From: Deltaproteobacteria bacterium
GTDB lineage: Bacteria > Myxococcota > Kuafuiibacteriia > Kuafuiibacteriales > Kuafuiibacteriaceae
Direction: 5' to 3'
Assembly (NCBI GenBank): GCA_016713425.1
Contig: JADJPE010000005.1
Span: 3,844,001-3,908,000, forward strand
Length of the DNA stretch: 64,000 nt
This document shows, piece after piece, positions 27,619-36,859 of this stretch. Under the pieces are notes generated by a model. The model made no database searches. It worked only from the letters and a program-made list of their open reading frames with translations, and was not told the origin of the DNA. Within the stretch, counting starts at the first letter, position 1, and every line of letters begins with the position of its first letter. A program made the translations under genes and the position numbers.

Positions 27619-27829
27619 CGACGCGGGTAGTCGATGCGCGCAGCGCCCACGCTGTCGTTCGACCCACCCCCGCGTCGCCGACAGGGGTTGCGGGTGGGTC
27701 GATGGCCCTTTCGGCAGGGCGCCCTGATTGTGGTTGTGGGAGCGACAGGGGACTCCCGACCGCCCGCTGCGGCGGCGCCGAGCCGCCCTTGCTCCCGTCC
27801 TCCTCGGGATGCACTATTCTCCGAATTTC

Positions 27830-30800
27830 ATGGCCGAGCAGACGCGATTGAGTGCTTTCATGGTTGGGGCAGACACACTCCTCACCGAGTGTGCCGACAT
27901 TTGGATCAAGCTTGGGCACGAGCTTCGAGGGCTGATCACCGACGAACCGAAGATCGCAACGTGGGCACGAGCCCATTCGGTGCCTGTCTTCGGCCTTTCG
28001 ACCTATCGTGATGCCCTGAAGACGCGTCCCTTCGACTATCTTTTCGCGATCACCCACCTCGCGCTCATTCCCGATGACGTCCTCGAGCTGCCCACAAAGG
28101 CCGCCATCAACTTTCACGATGGTCCACTGCCGCGATATGCGGGACTGAATGCGCCCGCGTGGGCACTCATTCACCAAGAGAAAGACTACGGAATCACATT
28201 CCACCGGATGACGGCGGGTGTGGACGAAGGCGATATCTTGGTTCAGAAAACCTTCGACATCGCACCTCAAGAGACGTCGCTCTCGCTCAACACGAAGTGC
28301 TTTGCTTCCGCGATCGAGGGCTTCCAGGAACTCGCAGGGCAGCTCGTCGCGGTCGGGCCCACGGGGCAAGCGCAAGATCGGGCGGTGCGCACGTACTTCG
28401 GACGTCATGACCGGCCAGCCAACGGCTGCGTGCTCGACTTTCGGCAACCGGCACGTGTGCTCGACGCGCTCGTGCGCGCCCTGGATTTCGGCCCGTATGC
28501 GAACCCACTCGGGTCGGCGAAGATCGCGCGTGGCGACGAGACGCTCATCGTGCAGTCCTCCTCGATCGAACCGTTGGGTCATGCGGCGTCGGCCGTCGCG
28601 CCGGGAACGGACACGCCCGCACCGCGTGCACCGGCCGAAGGCTCATCAACGCTCGGCGCCTCGGCCCCGGGCACCTCGGCCCCTTCGGCTGCGGGTACCT
28701 CGGCCCCCGGCACTGTCGTTCTGGCGACCGACGATCGCGTCGTCGTGGCGACGGGCGAGGACGGAATTGCGTTGCTCGGGTTCCGCGATCTCGAGGGGCG
28801 CGCGATCGATGTGGCGGAGGCGAGGCGTCGGCTTCATCTTCGTGAGGGCGACGTGCTTGCACCGCTCGACGACACGGCCGCTCGGCTTCTGACCGACCTG
28901 AGTTCGACACTGTCGAGAGGCGAGCGAGACCTTTCGCGGCAGCTTGCTGGTCTCGAGCCGCTCGAGGTCCCGGGTCTTCGCGCGTCCGCCTCGGCGTCGG
29001 GGCGGTTTCTGTCGGTTCCACTGCACATCGAAGAGGTCGTCAGAGCTTGGCGCGATGTCGTTGCCTCGTCAGCACCCGCGGAGGCTGCGCCTTCGGCGGG
29101 GGGCGGGCCGGACGGCTGCACCGATCGCGTTGCGGAAGCGCTCGAGGCTCGGTGGCTGGCTGGTTTCTTGTGGCTCCTCGGACGCCTTGCGCGCCAGGAC
29201 GCCGTCCAGATCTCGCTCGACGACGCGCACGCGGCTCGGAGATTGGCGCCGGTTCGCGCATGGATCGAGCATCGGGTTCCTACGTCGTTCACGTTGTCGC
29301 CCGATGTATCCTTCCGGTCGTTTGCGGACACCGTCGCGGCGACCGTACAGAAGGCCCGCAAGAACGTCGGATTCATACGCGACCTCGTGGCACGGACGCC
29401 GTCGATCTCCGGCGGCGCATCGCTCTCGGGTCGCTGGCCCCTCCCGATCATGCTCGCGGTCGGTCGTTCGGCGGGAGAGGTCGAAGGCTTTCAACCTCCC
29501 ACGGGGACCGCGCTCGCTCTGTCTTTGTCCGACGACGGACAGCGCGGGGCCCTCGTGTTCGACCGCGCGTTTTTCGAGCCAGGATGGATCGATCAGATCG
29601 CTGCCTATCTCAAGGTGCTCCTCGCGGACGTCACCAAGGATCCGCAGCGAACGCTGCGGGACGCGAAAATCCTGCCCGACGACGTGCGCGATCGCGTGGT
29701 GTTCGGCTTCAATCGAACCAAGATGGATGGCGCGATCGAGTCGACCGTTCATGGCGCGATCGCCGCGCAGGCGGTACGGACGCCGGACGCGACCGCAGTT
29801 GTTTTCGAGGGACGGTCGCTTTCTTATCGGGGGTTGGACGAGCGAGCGAATCAGTTGGCGCATCACCTCATCGAACTCGGCGTGTCCACGGCGCATCCGC
29901 GAGTTGGGATTCACGTCGAGCGTTCGATCGATCTCATCGTGGCCGTCCTCGGAACAATGAAGGCGGGTGGAGCGTACGTTCCGCTCGATCCCTCGTATCC
30001 GCCCGACCGTATCGCCTTCATGATCGAAGATGCAGCGCTCAAGGTCCTGATCGTTCACGACCGACTGGCCGGGACTCTCCCGGCTCAGGGGGCGCGCGTC
30101 GTTCGGATCGATGGTGACTGGTCGACGATCGCCCGCCACTCCACGCTCGCTCCGTCGCTTCCCGAGCGCGGTGAAGATCTCGCGTACGTGATCTACACCT
30201 CGGGCTCGACCGGCAAACCGAAGGGCGTGCAGATCGAGCATCGAAACGCTGTGAATTTCTTCGTCGGTATGGACGCCGTCATTCCGCACGAGCCGCCGTG
30301 TCGGTGGCTCGCGGTGACGAGCCTGTCCTTCGATATTTCGATCCTCGAGCTGTTTTGGACGCTTTCGCGAGGTTTCGAGGTCGTTGTGTACCGCGATCGC
30401 GCGCGGGATGCCGAGGCCGAGGCCCAAGCCGTTGCGCCTCGAGCCTCTTCGTCTTCGTCCTCGTTCGCGGCCCTGCCCGAGCACGCGACTTCGGTTGCGT
30501 CCTGCGGCGCGGGTACATCTCTCACGTCGAGTACGACGTCGAGTTCGCTCAGGACATCGGGCGCGCGCGGGACATCGGGCGCGCGCGGGACATCGGGCGC
30601 GCGCGGGACATCGGATGATCTGAAAAAGATGGCGTTTGGTTTGTTCCTTTGGGGCAATGACGAAGCCGAAGGCCGAGAGAAATACGCGCTCATGATCGAA
30701 GGCGCGAAGTACTTCGATGAGCACGGCTTCGACTCGGTCTGGACACCCGAGCGACATTTTCACGCCTTTGGGGGCCCGTTCCCCAACCCGGCGGTCACGG

Positions 30801-33010
30801 GTGCGGCGCTCGCGGCCGTGACGTCGAAGCTTCACATTCGGGCTGGGAGCTGCGTTTCGCCGCTCCACCACCCGATTCGGATCGCGGAAGAGTGGGCGGT
30901 CGTCGACAATCTGTCGAATGGCCGTGTCGGGTTGTCGTTCGCCTCGGGTTGGCAGGTCAACGACTTCATCCTGCGGCCCGAGGGATATCCAAACTTCAAG
31001 GCGGTCATGCTCGAACAGGTGGAGACGGTTCGACGACTTTGGCGAGGTGAGCGCGTCGAGTTCGTCAATCCGAAGGGTGAATCGGTTTCGCTACGTACAT
31101 TGCCGCGGCCGGTGCAGCCGGAACTGCCGTTTTGGATCACGACGGCTGGGAATCCAGAGACGTATCGTGCTGCGGGCCGCATGGGTGCCAATGTTCTCAC
31201 GCATCTTCTTGGGCAGTCGCTTCAAGAAGTGGCCGAGAAGATCGCGATCTATCGCAGTGCGCGCGCCGAAGCCGGCTTTGATCCGGCGACCGGGATCGTT
31301 TCGCTGATGCTCCACACGTTTGTGGGTGACGACGTCGACACGGTTCGCGACATCGTGCGCCAGCCGATGAAGGATTATCTCGAGGCCTCGCTCAATCTGC
31401 TCCAGAACTTCGCTTGGGCGTTTCCGGCGTTCAAGCGACCAAAGAACGCCAGCGATGGTTCCGATGAAATCGATCTCGAAGGCCTTGCTCCCGATGAACG
31501 AGAGGCGATCCTCGAGTTCGCCTTCTTGCGCTACTTCGAAGCGAGCGGGCTTTTCGGCACGCCTCAACACTGCCTTGCGATGATCGATCGCTGCCGCGCG
31601 GCGGGCGTCGATGAGATCGCCTGTCTTCTCGACTTTGGCGTCAAGACCTCGGTGGTCTTGGCGCATCTTCCTTACCTGAGCGAGCTTCGGACGCTTGCCA
31701 ATCTCAACGTTGCGATGGCGGAAGCCGGTGCGACGTCGGCGGAGCGGTTGCACGAAGACGCACAGGAAGATGACGACGACGGTTCTTACGAAGGTGCGCA
31801 GGGCGCTTCGCGTGGAGGTTCGCTCGACTTATCCATCGCCGGGCAGATCCGGGCGAACGCGATTACCCACATGCAGTGCACGCCTTCGATGGCCAAGATG
31901 CTTCTGATGAACGAGGAAACGCGTTCAGCGCTCGCCTCGATCCAGCACCTGATGGTGGGCGGGGAAGCCTTTCCACGTGAGCTCGCGCGAGAGCTTCTCG
32001 CGATCAATCCCGGGACGGTCACGAACATGTATGGGCCCACCGAGACGACGATTTGGTCGGCGACCCATCGCGTCGTGGCGCGTGATGTCGAAGGCGAGAT
32101 TCCGGTAGGTCGCCCGATCGCGAACACCGAACTTTACGTCCTCGACGCGTTTTCGAACCCCATGCCTCCGCGCGTCGCCGGGGAGCTGTACATCGCGGGC
32201 GAAGGCGTGGCTCGCGGGTATCTCGAGCGCCCGGAGCTGACGCGGGAGCGCTTTGTCCCAGATCCTCACCGCGGTGAGGGGCACCGCATGTATCGGACCG
32301 GTGACCTCGCGCGCTTCCGGGAAGACGGGACGCTCGATTTCTTGGGGCGCGTCGACCATCAAGTGAAGATCCGTGGCTATCGGATCGAGCTCGGAGAGAT
32401 CGAAGCGCTCCTCATGCGCCACGCATCGGTTCGGGAGTGCGTGGTGGTTTTGCGGGAGCTTTCACCGGGAGATCAGCGGCTCGTTGCGTACGTGGTGGCC
32501 GATGGCGTGGCGCCTTCGGAAAACGAACTTCGGCACTATCTCGCGGCCAAGGTCCCAGAGTACATGGTCCCCGCGCATTTTCCGATCTTGGAGACGATGC
32601 CGCTCACTCCCAACGGAAAGATCGATCGCCGGGCCCTCCCCGACATTCGTCGCCTCGTGGAGAAGGCGGCCTCCGCGACCGTTTTTGCCGCACCGGAAGG
32701 CGAACTAGAACGGAAGGTCGCGCAGGTCTGGATGGAGACTCTGGGGCGAGAGAGCGTGGGTCTCGACGACAACTTCTTCGATATCGGAGGTCACTCGCTC
32801 TTGGTCGTACGTATGCATCGCACGCTGAAGGCCACCGTGGAGCAGCCGGTTTCCCTGACCGACCTCTATCGATTTCCGACCATCCGCGCGTTCTGTGCTC
32901 ATCTTTCGGCCGACTCGGACGACGGCGCCTTGAAGGAGAGCCGAGAGCGGGGACGACGTCGAAAGGATATGATGCAGCATCGACGCCAGGCGAGAAGTCG
33001 CATCGAGTGA
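27830..33010 (+). CDS. Formyltransferase-NRPS with luciferase-like monooxygenase inside the A domain
   Basis: 1726 residues from ATG 27830 (27809 also possible). Residues 1-190 are a methionyl-tRNA-formyltransferase-like domain with NFHDGPLPRYAG near 94, followed by its C-terminal domain to about 340, split by a Ser/Ala/Pro/Gly repeat. A condensation-like remnant (345-625) lacks HHxxxDG. The adenylation domain starts near 638 with YTSGSTGKPKG near 788. Between core A4 (SFDIS) and A5 (NMYGPTETT near 1400) sits a 370-residue flavin luciferase-like monooxygenase (about 933-1300, GLFLWGNDEAEGREKY, WTPERHFHAFGG), the MupA/Atu3671-type family. A PCP with DIGGHSLL (Ser near 1655) ends the protein. 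It probably loads an amino acid, hydroxylates it and formylates the nitrogen. There is no TE or reductase. Confidence 0.92.
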   Translation: MAEQTRLSAFMVGADTLLTECADIWIKLGHELRGLITDEPKIATWARAHSVPVFGLSTYRDALKTRPFDYLFAITHLALIPDDVLELPTKAAINFHDGPLPRYAGLNAPAWALIHQEKDYGITFHRMTAGVDEGDILVQKTFDIAPQETSLSLNTKCFASAIEGFQELAGQLVAVGPTGQAQDRAVRTYFGRHDRPANGCVLDFRQPARVLDALVRALDFGPYANPLGSAKIARGDETLIVQSSSIEPLGHAASAVAPGTDTPAPRAPAEGSSTLGASAPGTSAPSAAGTSAPGTVVLATDDRVVVATGEDGIALLGFRDLEGRAIDVAEARRRLHLREGDVLAPLDDTAARLLTDLSSTLSRGERDLSRQLAGLEPLEVPGLRASASASGRFLSVPLHIEEVVRAWRDVVASSAPAEAAPSAGGGPDGCTDRVAEALEARWLAGFLWLLGRLARQDAVQISLDDAHAARRLAPVRAWIEHRVPTSFTLSPDVSFRSFADTVAATVQKARKNVGFIRDLVARTPSISGGASLSGRWPLPIMLAVGRSAGEVEGFQPPTGTALALSLSDDGQRGALVFDRAFFEPGWIDQIAAYLKVLLADVTKDPQRTLRDAKILPDDVRDRVVFGFNRTKMDGAIESTVHGAIAAQAVRTPDATAVVFEGRSLSYRGLDERANQLAHHLIELGVSTAHPRVGIHVERSIDLIVAVLGTMKAGGAYVPLDPSYPPDRIAFMIEDAALKVLIVHDRLAGTLPAQGARVVRIDGDWSTIARHSTLAPSLPERGEDLAYVIYTSGSTGKPKGVQIEHRNAVNFFVGMDAVIPHEPPCRWLAVTSLSFDISILELFWTLSRGFEVVVYRDRARDAEAEAQAVAPRASSSSSSFAALPEHATSVASCGAGTSLTSSTTSSSLRTSGARGTSGARGTSGARGTSDDLKKMAFGLFLWGNDEAEGREKYALMIEGAKYFDEHGFDSVWTPERHFHAFGGPFPNPAVTGAALAAVTSKLHIRAGSCVSPLHHPIRIAEEWAVVDNLSNGRVGLSFASGWQVNDFILRPEGYPNFKAVMLEQVETVRRLWRGERVEFVNPKGESVSLRTLPRPVQPELPFWITTAGNPETYRAAGRMGANVLTHLLGQSLQEVAEKIAIYRSARAEAGFDPATGIVSLMLHTFVGDDVDTVRDIVRQPMKDYLEASLNLLQNFAWAFPAFKRPKNASDGSDEIDLEGLAPDEREAILEFAFLRYFEASGLFGTPQHCLAMIDRCRAAGVDEIACLLDFGVKTSVVLAHLPYLSELRTLANLNVAMAEAGATSAERLHEDAQEDDDDGSYEGAQGASRGGSLDLSIAGQIRANAITHMQCTPSMAKMLLMNEETRSALASIQHLMVGGEAFPRELARELLAINPGTVTNMYGPTETTIWSATHRVVARDVEGEIPVGRPIANTELYVLDAFSNPMPPRVAGELYIAGEGVARGYLERPELTRERFVPDPHRGEGHRMYRTGDLARFREDGTLDFLGRVDHQVKIRGYRIELGEIEALLMRHASVRECVVVLRELSPGDQRLVAYVVADGVAPSENELRHYLAAKVPEYMVPAHFPILETMPLTPNGKIDRRALPDIRRLVEKAASATVFAAPEGELERKVAQVWMETLGRESVGLDDNFFDIGGHSLLVVRMHRTLKATVEQPVSLTDLYRFPTIRAFCAHLSADSDDGALKESRERGRRRKDMMQHRRQARSRIE
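30553..30614 (+). repeat. In-frame 18-bp repeat at the monooxygenase insertion border
   Basis: Three near-perfect copies of an 18-base unit coding for TSGARG, just upstream of the monooxygenase domain within the adenylation domain. It forms the N-terminal linker of the insert together with a Ser/Thr-rich stretch. Confidence 0.88.
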
Positions 33011-33012
33011 TG

Positions 33013-33036
33013 GATGACGCACGAGATGACGCACGA
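33013..33036 (+). repeat. Direct repeat of 12 bases after the NRPS
   Basis: GATGACGCACGA occurs twice in a row in the 50-base gap between the NRPS stop and the next glycosyltransferase. No function is evident. Confidence 0.6.
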
Positions 33037-33060
33037 GAGGTGCGATGTCATGCGTGAGAC

Positions 33061-34047
33061 ATGCACGACGAAGAGGATTCAACCGAGGTTTCGCATCCGA
33101 TGAGTGTGACAGTGGGTCGAAGATATTGTCTGATTACGCCGTGCCGCGATGAGGCCGAGTATGCGGTGCGGTGTTTGGAAAGTGTGCTCCGGCAAACGCT
33201 GAAGCCGGCAAAGTGGATCATCGTGGACGATGGCTCCAAAGATGATACGCCGCGCATTCTCGCCGAATACGCGGCAAAGCACGATTTCATCGAGATCGTG
33301 ACGCGGACTGACCGCGGACGTCGCGCGGTGGGTCCAGGCGTGATCGACGCGTTCTACGCCGGCTACGACAAGGTGGATCGGAGCGCCTTCGAATACATCT
33401 GCAAGTTCGATCTCGATCTCGACATCCCCCCTCGTTACTTCGAGCGGCTGGTCGAGCGCATGGAGAAGGAGCCCCGACTCGGGACGTGCAGCGGGAAGCC
33501 TTACTTCGAGGGTGAGGACGGCAAGCTGGTGAGCGAGAAGTGCGGCGATGAGATGTCGGTGGGCATGACGAAGTTCTACCGCATCACGTGCTTCGAGGAG
33601 ATCGGTGGTTTCGTACGGCAAGTCATGTGGGATGGCATCGACTGCCATCGCTGCCGTATGCTCGGGTGGCGAGCCGCTTCGTGGGACGAGCCCGAGCTCC
33701 GCTTCGTGCATCTTCGCCCGATGGGGGCGAGTGATCGAGGCATTTTGACGGGCCGGATGCGCTGGGGCTTCGGGCAATATTTCATGGGCACCGGCCTTGG
33801 CTATATGACCGCCAGCGCGCTGTTTCGGATGACGACGCCGCCGTACGTCGTCGGCGGCGCGGCGATGTGGTGGGGCTACGTGAAGAGCATGCTGAGTCGC
33901 CAAGAGCGCTTCGACTCGCCCGAGTTCAGGCGGTTCTTGCGGCGCTATCAGTGGGATTGTCTGGTGCGCGGCAAAACGAAGGCCACCGAGTCGCTTGATC
34001 GCAAGCAGGCCCGGACGTTTGCGGAGCGCCAGTTCGCTCGGCACTGA
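33061..34047 (+). CDS. Family 2 glycosyltransferase
   Basis: 328 residues, GT-A transferase: LITPCRDEAEYAVRCLESVLRQT, WIIVDDGSKDDT and the metal motif CKFDLDLDI are visible, with WDGIDCHRCRMLGW on the acceptor side. No transmembrane segment is obvious except a weakly hydrophobic part near 250-275. ATG at 33061 is used; ATG at 33100 (MSVTVGRR) is an alternative starting just before the fold. It lies 50 bases after the NRPS and is likely co-transcribed with it, which places a sugar-transfer step beside the peptide/hydroxamate enzyme. Whether it acts on the polysaccharide or on the NRPS product cannot be told from sequence. Confidence 0.88.
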   Translation: MHDEEDSTEVSHPMSVTVGRRYCLITPCRDEAEYAVRCLESVLRQTLKPAKWIIVDDGSKDDTPRILAEYAAKHDFIEIVTRTDRGRRAVGPGVIDAFYAGYDKVDRSAFEYICKFDLDLDIPPRYFERLVERMEKEPRLGTCSGKPYFEGEDGKLVSEKCGDEMSVGMTKFYRITCFEEIGGFVRQVMWDGIDCHRCRMLGWRAASWDEPELRFVHLRPMGASDRGILTGRMRWGFGQYFMGTGLGYMTASALFRMTTPPYVVGGAAMWWGYVKSMLSRQERFDSPEFRRFLRRYQWDCLVRGKTKATESLDRKQARTFAERQFARH

Positions 34048-34081
34048 AGTGTCGACCTCGTGCGCGCAACATATGTGATGC

Positions 34082-34555
34082 TCAAAGCGTCTCGACCATG
34101 GCTTTCCTTGCCCACTCGTCGTAATTTGTCGCTTTGAAGTCGACCGTCATTTGAATCCCGTTCTTCTTATCGATCGAGAGGCTCCGTTTGCCTTCGCCTC
34201 CAAAGTGGCAGGTGTACTTCGAGATGCTCTTTTTGATGTAGGCCTTGGTATTTGAGCCGCGGCATAGGCCGACGAGCACTTCGAGTGGCGTGCTGCAAAA
34301 GCTGTCGACGGCGTACTTCTTGACGTCTTCAGCCGGGAAGCTCTTCCAGTCGATCGTGACCGTCACCTTGGCCCCGCAGGCGTCGAGGACGCGCTTGGCG
34401 GACTGATCCAGCGATGCCTCGATGCGTGCGATGCGAACCTTCTCGGGCTCGTCTTCGGCGCGGGCGGCCGGGATGTAGGCGGCCGTCCCCATACAAAGGA
34501 GCACGAAGCCAGCCAAAGGTCTCAAAGACGTGCGTGTTTTTCTACATGTGTTCAT
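34082..34555 (-). CDS. Secreted protein of unknown function
   Basis: 157 residues with a clear signal peptide (basic start, then LAGFVLLCMGTAAYIPAARA). The mature part is small, mixed charged, with four cysteines in DACGAKV, DSFCST, GLCRGS and YTCHFGG that could form two disulfides in the periplasm. A good Shine-Dalgarno (GGGAGAG) lies five bases before the ATG. It follows another secreted unknown by 24 bases, so the two form an operon. No family was recognised. Confidence 0.65.
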   Translation of the reverse strand: MNTCRKTRTSLRPLAGFVLLCMGTAAYIPAARAEDEPEKVRIARIEASLDQSAKRVLDACGAKVTVTIDWKSFPAEDVKKYAVDSFCSTPLEVLVGLCRGSNTKAYIKKSISKYTCHFGGEGKRSLSIDKKNGIQMTVDFKATNYDEWARKAMVETL

Positions 34556-34579
34556 TGGGTCTCTCCCTTGGCGCGCGGC

Positions 34580-35371
34580 TTACTTGCCGGCGGCTGTGTC
34601 TTTGCAGAGAGCGGTCTGAAAAGCGGTGAGGGCTTTCTTTTTCGTGAGTGTGGGGCAGGTCGCCTTGAGATAGTAGGTGCTGGCCTCGTTGAACTCGCTC
34701 AAGAGATCCTTCTTGAGGGCGTCGTAGCAATAGTCGAACGCGACTTTCTTGGCGGCCTCGAAGGGAACGTCGCCTTCTTGGAGGTTGCCGAGGGTCATGG
34801 TCGTCGCGATGACGACCTGACGATCCCCGCAGTCTTTGCGCCGCGCCTTCGTCTTGAAAGCGATTTCGAAAAGGACGGCAGCCGGACCGTAGCCAGCGCC
34901 CATGCGCGCCATCTGGCCGGCGCGGAAGGCGAGCTCATCGTTGGTGGGGTCGGTCTTCACGAACGAGATGAGTCCCTCGGCGCACTCGGGGCCGGAGTAG
35001 CGGTTGTTGAAGCACTGCTCGAAGTATTTGAGCCCCGAGTCCTGGCGCAGCTTCATAAAAGCCTGCGACTTCTTGAGGGCCGCGTAGCGGCCGATGAGAA
35101 CGTCAGCCGTACCGAGTGACGAGTATCCTTGATCGGACGCGAGGACGCTGGTTAGATGACCTACGGCTGCCTTCTCGAGCGCGGTCTTCCAGGATGCGTC
35201 GCGCTTCGTCGGTGGGATGTCCGACAGATGCTCGAGCACCTCCGTCCAGTTCTCCTCATTGACGAGGGCCTGAATGTCTGCAGCCGTGTATTTGTCGCCA
35301 GCGTTTGCCGACGCGCTTGCGGCAAGGGTCGCAAGAGCGATTGCGCTCACGATGAGCCTCTTTGACGTCAT
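34580..35371 (-). CDS. Secreted protein of unknown function, operon partner
   Basis: 263 residues from the ATG at 35371, preceded nine bases upstream by GGGGAGA; the longer open frame upstream is Arg/Ser-rich and unlikely to be translated. It has a signal peptide (LIVSAIALATLAASASANA). The mature part is helical, with six cysteines and motifs suggesting alpha-helical repeats (LVNEENWTEVLEHLSDIPP, LKKSQAFMKLRQDSG, YDALKKDLLSEFNEAS). It is probably a periplasmic helical-repeat protein, perhaps TPR-like, but no family is certain. It is immediately upstream of the 157-residue secreted protein on the same strand. Its role in the surrounding polysaccharide/NRPS region is unknown. Confidence 0.65.
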   Translation of the reverse strand: MTSKRLIVSAIALATLAASASANAGDKYTAADIQALVNEENWTEVLEHLSDIPPTKRDASWKTALEKAAVGHLTSVLASDQGYSSLGTADVLIGRYAALKKSQAFMKLRQDSGLKYFEQCFNNRYSGPECAEGLISFVKTDPTNDELAFRAGQMARMGAGYGPAAVLFEIAFKTKARRKDCGDRQVVIATTMTLGNLQEGDVPFEAAKKVAFDYCYDALKKDLLSEFNEASTYYLKATCPTLTKKKALTAFQTALCKDTAAGK

Positions 35372-35380
35372 TGGTTCGTA

Positions 35381-35387
35381 TCTCCCC
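35381..35387 (-). promoter_or_regulatory. Ribosome binding site deciding the secreted-protein start
   Basis: GGGGAGA on the minus strand, nine bases before the ATG at 35371. It argues for this start and a normal signal peptide rather than the longer frame reaching 35722. Confidence 0.65.
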
Positions 35388-35660
35388 TTCTTCTTGAGCT
35401 TGGTCACGTCCCGGTTTCTCGGACGCCGCGCTGAGCTGTCCGTCGACGCGGCGCCCGATCTTTGTCCGGGACTCTGCGCCAAGAGCAATGCCGGTGCCAG
35501 TTGCGGCCTCGGCTTCCGCCTTACCCAAAGTCGAGCCGGCCGGGTCGCCTCGAGCCTGGAAATGTCTGATCCGGATGAAAACCTGTAAACAACCAGCGAC
35601 AGCAGGGATTTACCATCGCTTGTCTGGTTATCTCGTCCTAAGCTCGGTACCTTCGCGCCA

Positions 35661-36782
35661 ATGACGAGCCTTGTTCTTACGATTGTCGGCGCGCGCCCAA
35701 ATTTCATGAAGGCGGCGCCCATTCATGACGCGTTCGTCGCCGCGGGTGCCGAGCATGAGATCATCCATACCGGTCAGCACTACGACGAAGCGATGTCGAA
35801 GGTTTTTTTCGACGACCTCGGGATGCCGCGACCTGCGGTCTATCTGGGCGTCGGCTCCGGTTCTCACGCGGTCCAGACGGCCAACGTGATGATCGGACTC
35901 GAGCAGGTCTTTATCGAGCGACGGCCCTCCCTCGTCAATGTTGTGGGCGATGTGAACTCGACGATGGCGGCCGCGATCGTGGCCGCGAAGTTGTGCATCC
36001 CGGTCGCGCACACGGAGGCCGGGCTTCGAAGTCGCGACTGGACCATGCCGGAGGAGGTCAACCGCGCGGTCACCGATGCGGTCTCGGATCTCTTGCTGAC
36101 GCCGTCCGCCGATGCGGACGAAAACCTCCTTGCGGAGGGTCGAGCGCCCGAACGGATCGTCCGGGTCGGAAACGTGATGATCGATACGCTTCTGAAGCAC
36201 CTTGAGGCCGCCACAGCGTTGCGCGTCTTCGAGCGCTACGGATTGGAGCCGAAGGGCTACGCCGTGCTCACATTGCACCGGCCCTCCAACGTCGATGACC
36301 CCGCCACCTTTTCGAAGCTTCTCGAGGCGCTCCTCGATATCCAAGGGAAGATTCCCATCGTCTTTCCGATTCATCCGCGGACGCGGCTTCGTCTCGACAC
36401 GAACCCCGTGGCCGAGCGCTTCAAGAAGGCGCAGAACATTCGGCTCATCGAGCCCCAGGGCTATCTCCAATTCTTATCCTTGAGTGCACACGCCCGGTTC
36501 GTGTTGACCGATTCGGGTGGGCTCCAGGAAGAGAGTACCGCCCTGGACATCCCATGCCTCACGCTTCGTGAGAACACAGAGCGTCCAATTACCGTCGATT
36601 CGGGCACCAACACGATCGTGGGCACCGACCCCGATCAGATTCGTCAGGCCGCCGCCGAAATCTTGGCTGGCCGAGGGAAGACCGGCCGAGTGCCCGAGCT
36701 GTGGGATGGCAAGGCCGGCGTACGGATCTTTGAGGCGATCACTCGCTTTCTTGCGACCCGGACTCGAACTTCTCCGCGTTAG
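35661..36782 (+). CDS. wecB: UDP-N-acetylglucosamine 2-epimerase, non-hydrolysing
   Basis: 373 residues, the normal family length. Seen: N-terminal IVGARPNFMKAAP (GTRPE-type nucleotide loop), HTGQHYDEAMSKVF, GDVNSTMAAAIVAAK, the AHTEAGLRS segment with the catalytic Glu, LTLHRPSNVDD with the catalytic His, and DSGGLQEES. It interconverts UDP-GlcNAc and UDP-ManNAc in the cytoplasm, supplying ManNAc or a ManNAc-derived uronic acid for surface polysaccharide. No UDP-ManNAc dehydrogenase was seen in the window. It is in the same orientation as fabH 77 bases downstream. It matches the glycosyltransferases and WbaP-type enzyme upstream and supports an amino-sugar-containing polymer. Confidence 0.93.
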   Translation: MTSLVLTIVGARPNFMKAAPIHDAFVAAGAEHEIIHTGQHYDEAMSKVFFDDLGMPRPAVYLGVGSGSHAVQTANVMIGLEQVFIERRPSLVNVVGDVNSTMAAAIVAAKLCIPVAHTEAGLRSRDWTMPEEVNRAVTDAVSDLLLTPSADADENLLAEGRAPERIVRVGNVMIDTLLKHLEAATALRVFERYGLEPKGYAVLTLHRPSNVDDPATFSKLLEALLDIQGKIPIVFPIHPRTRLRLDTNPVAERFKKAQNIRLIEPQGYLQFLSLSAHARFVLTDSGGLQEESTALDIPCLTLRENTERPITVDSGTNTIVGTDPDQIRQAAAEILAGRGKTGRVPELWDGKAGVRIFEAITRFLATRTRTSPR

Positions 36783-36859
36783 GCTCACGACGCGCGCCCG
36801 TCCGACTTGACGCGGCGCGTTGGCCGCTCGGGCGTTGACGATCGTGCCCCGTCCCGCCT

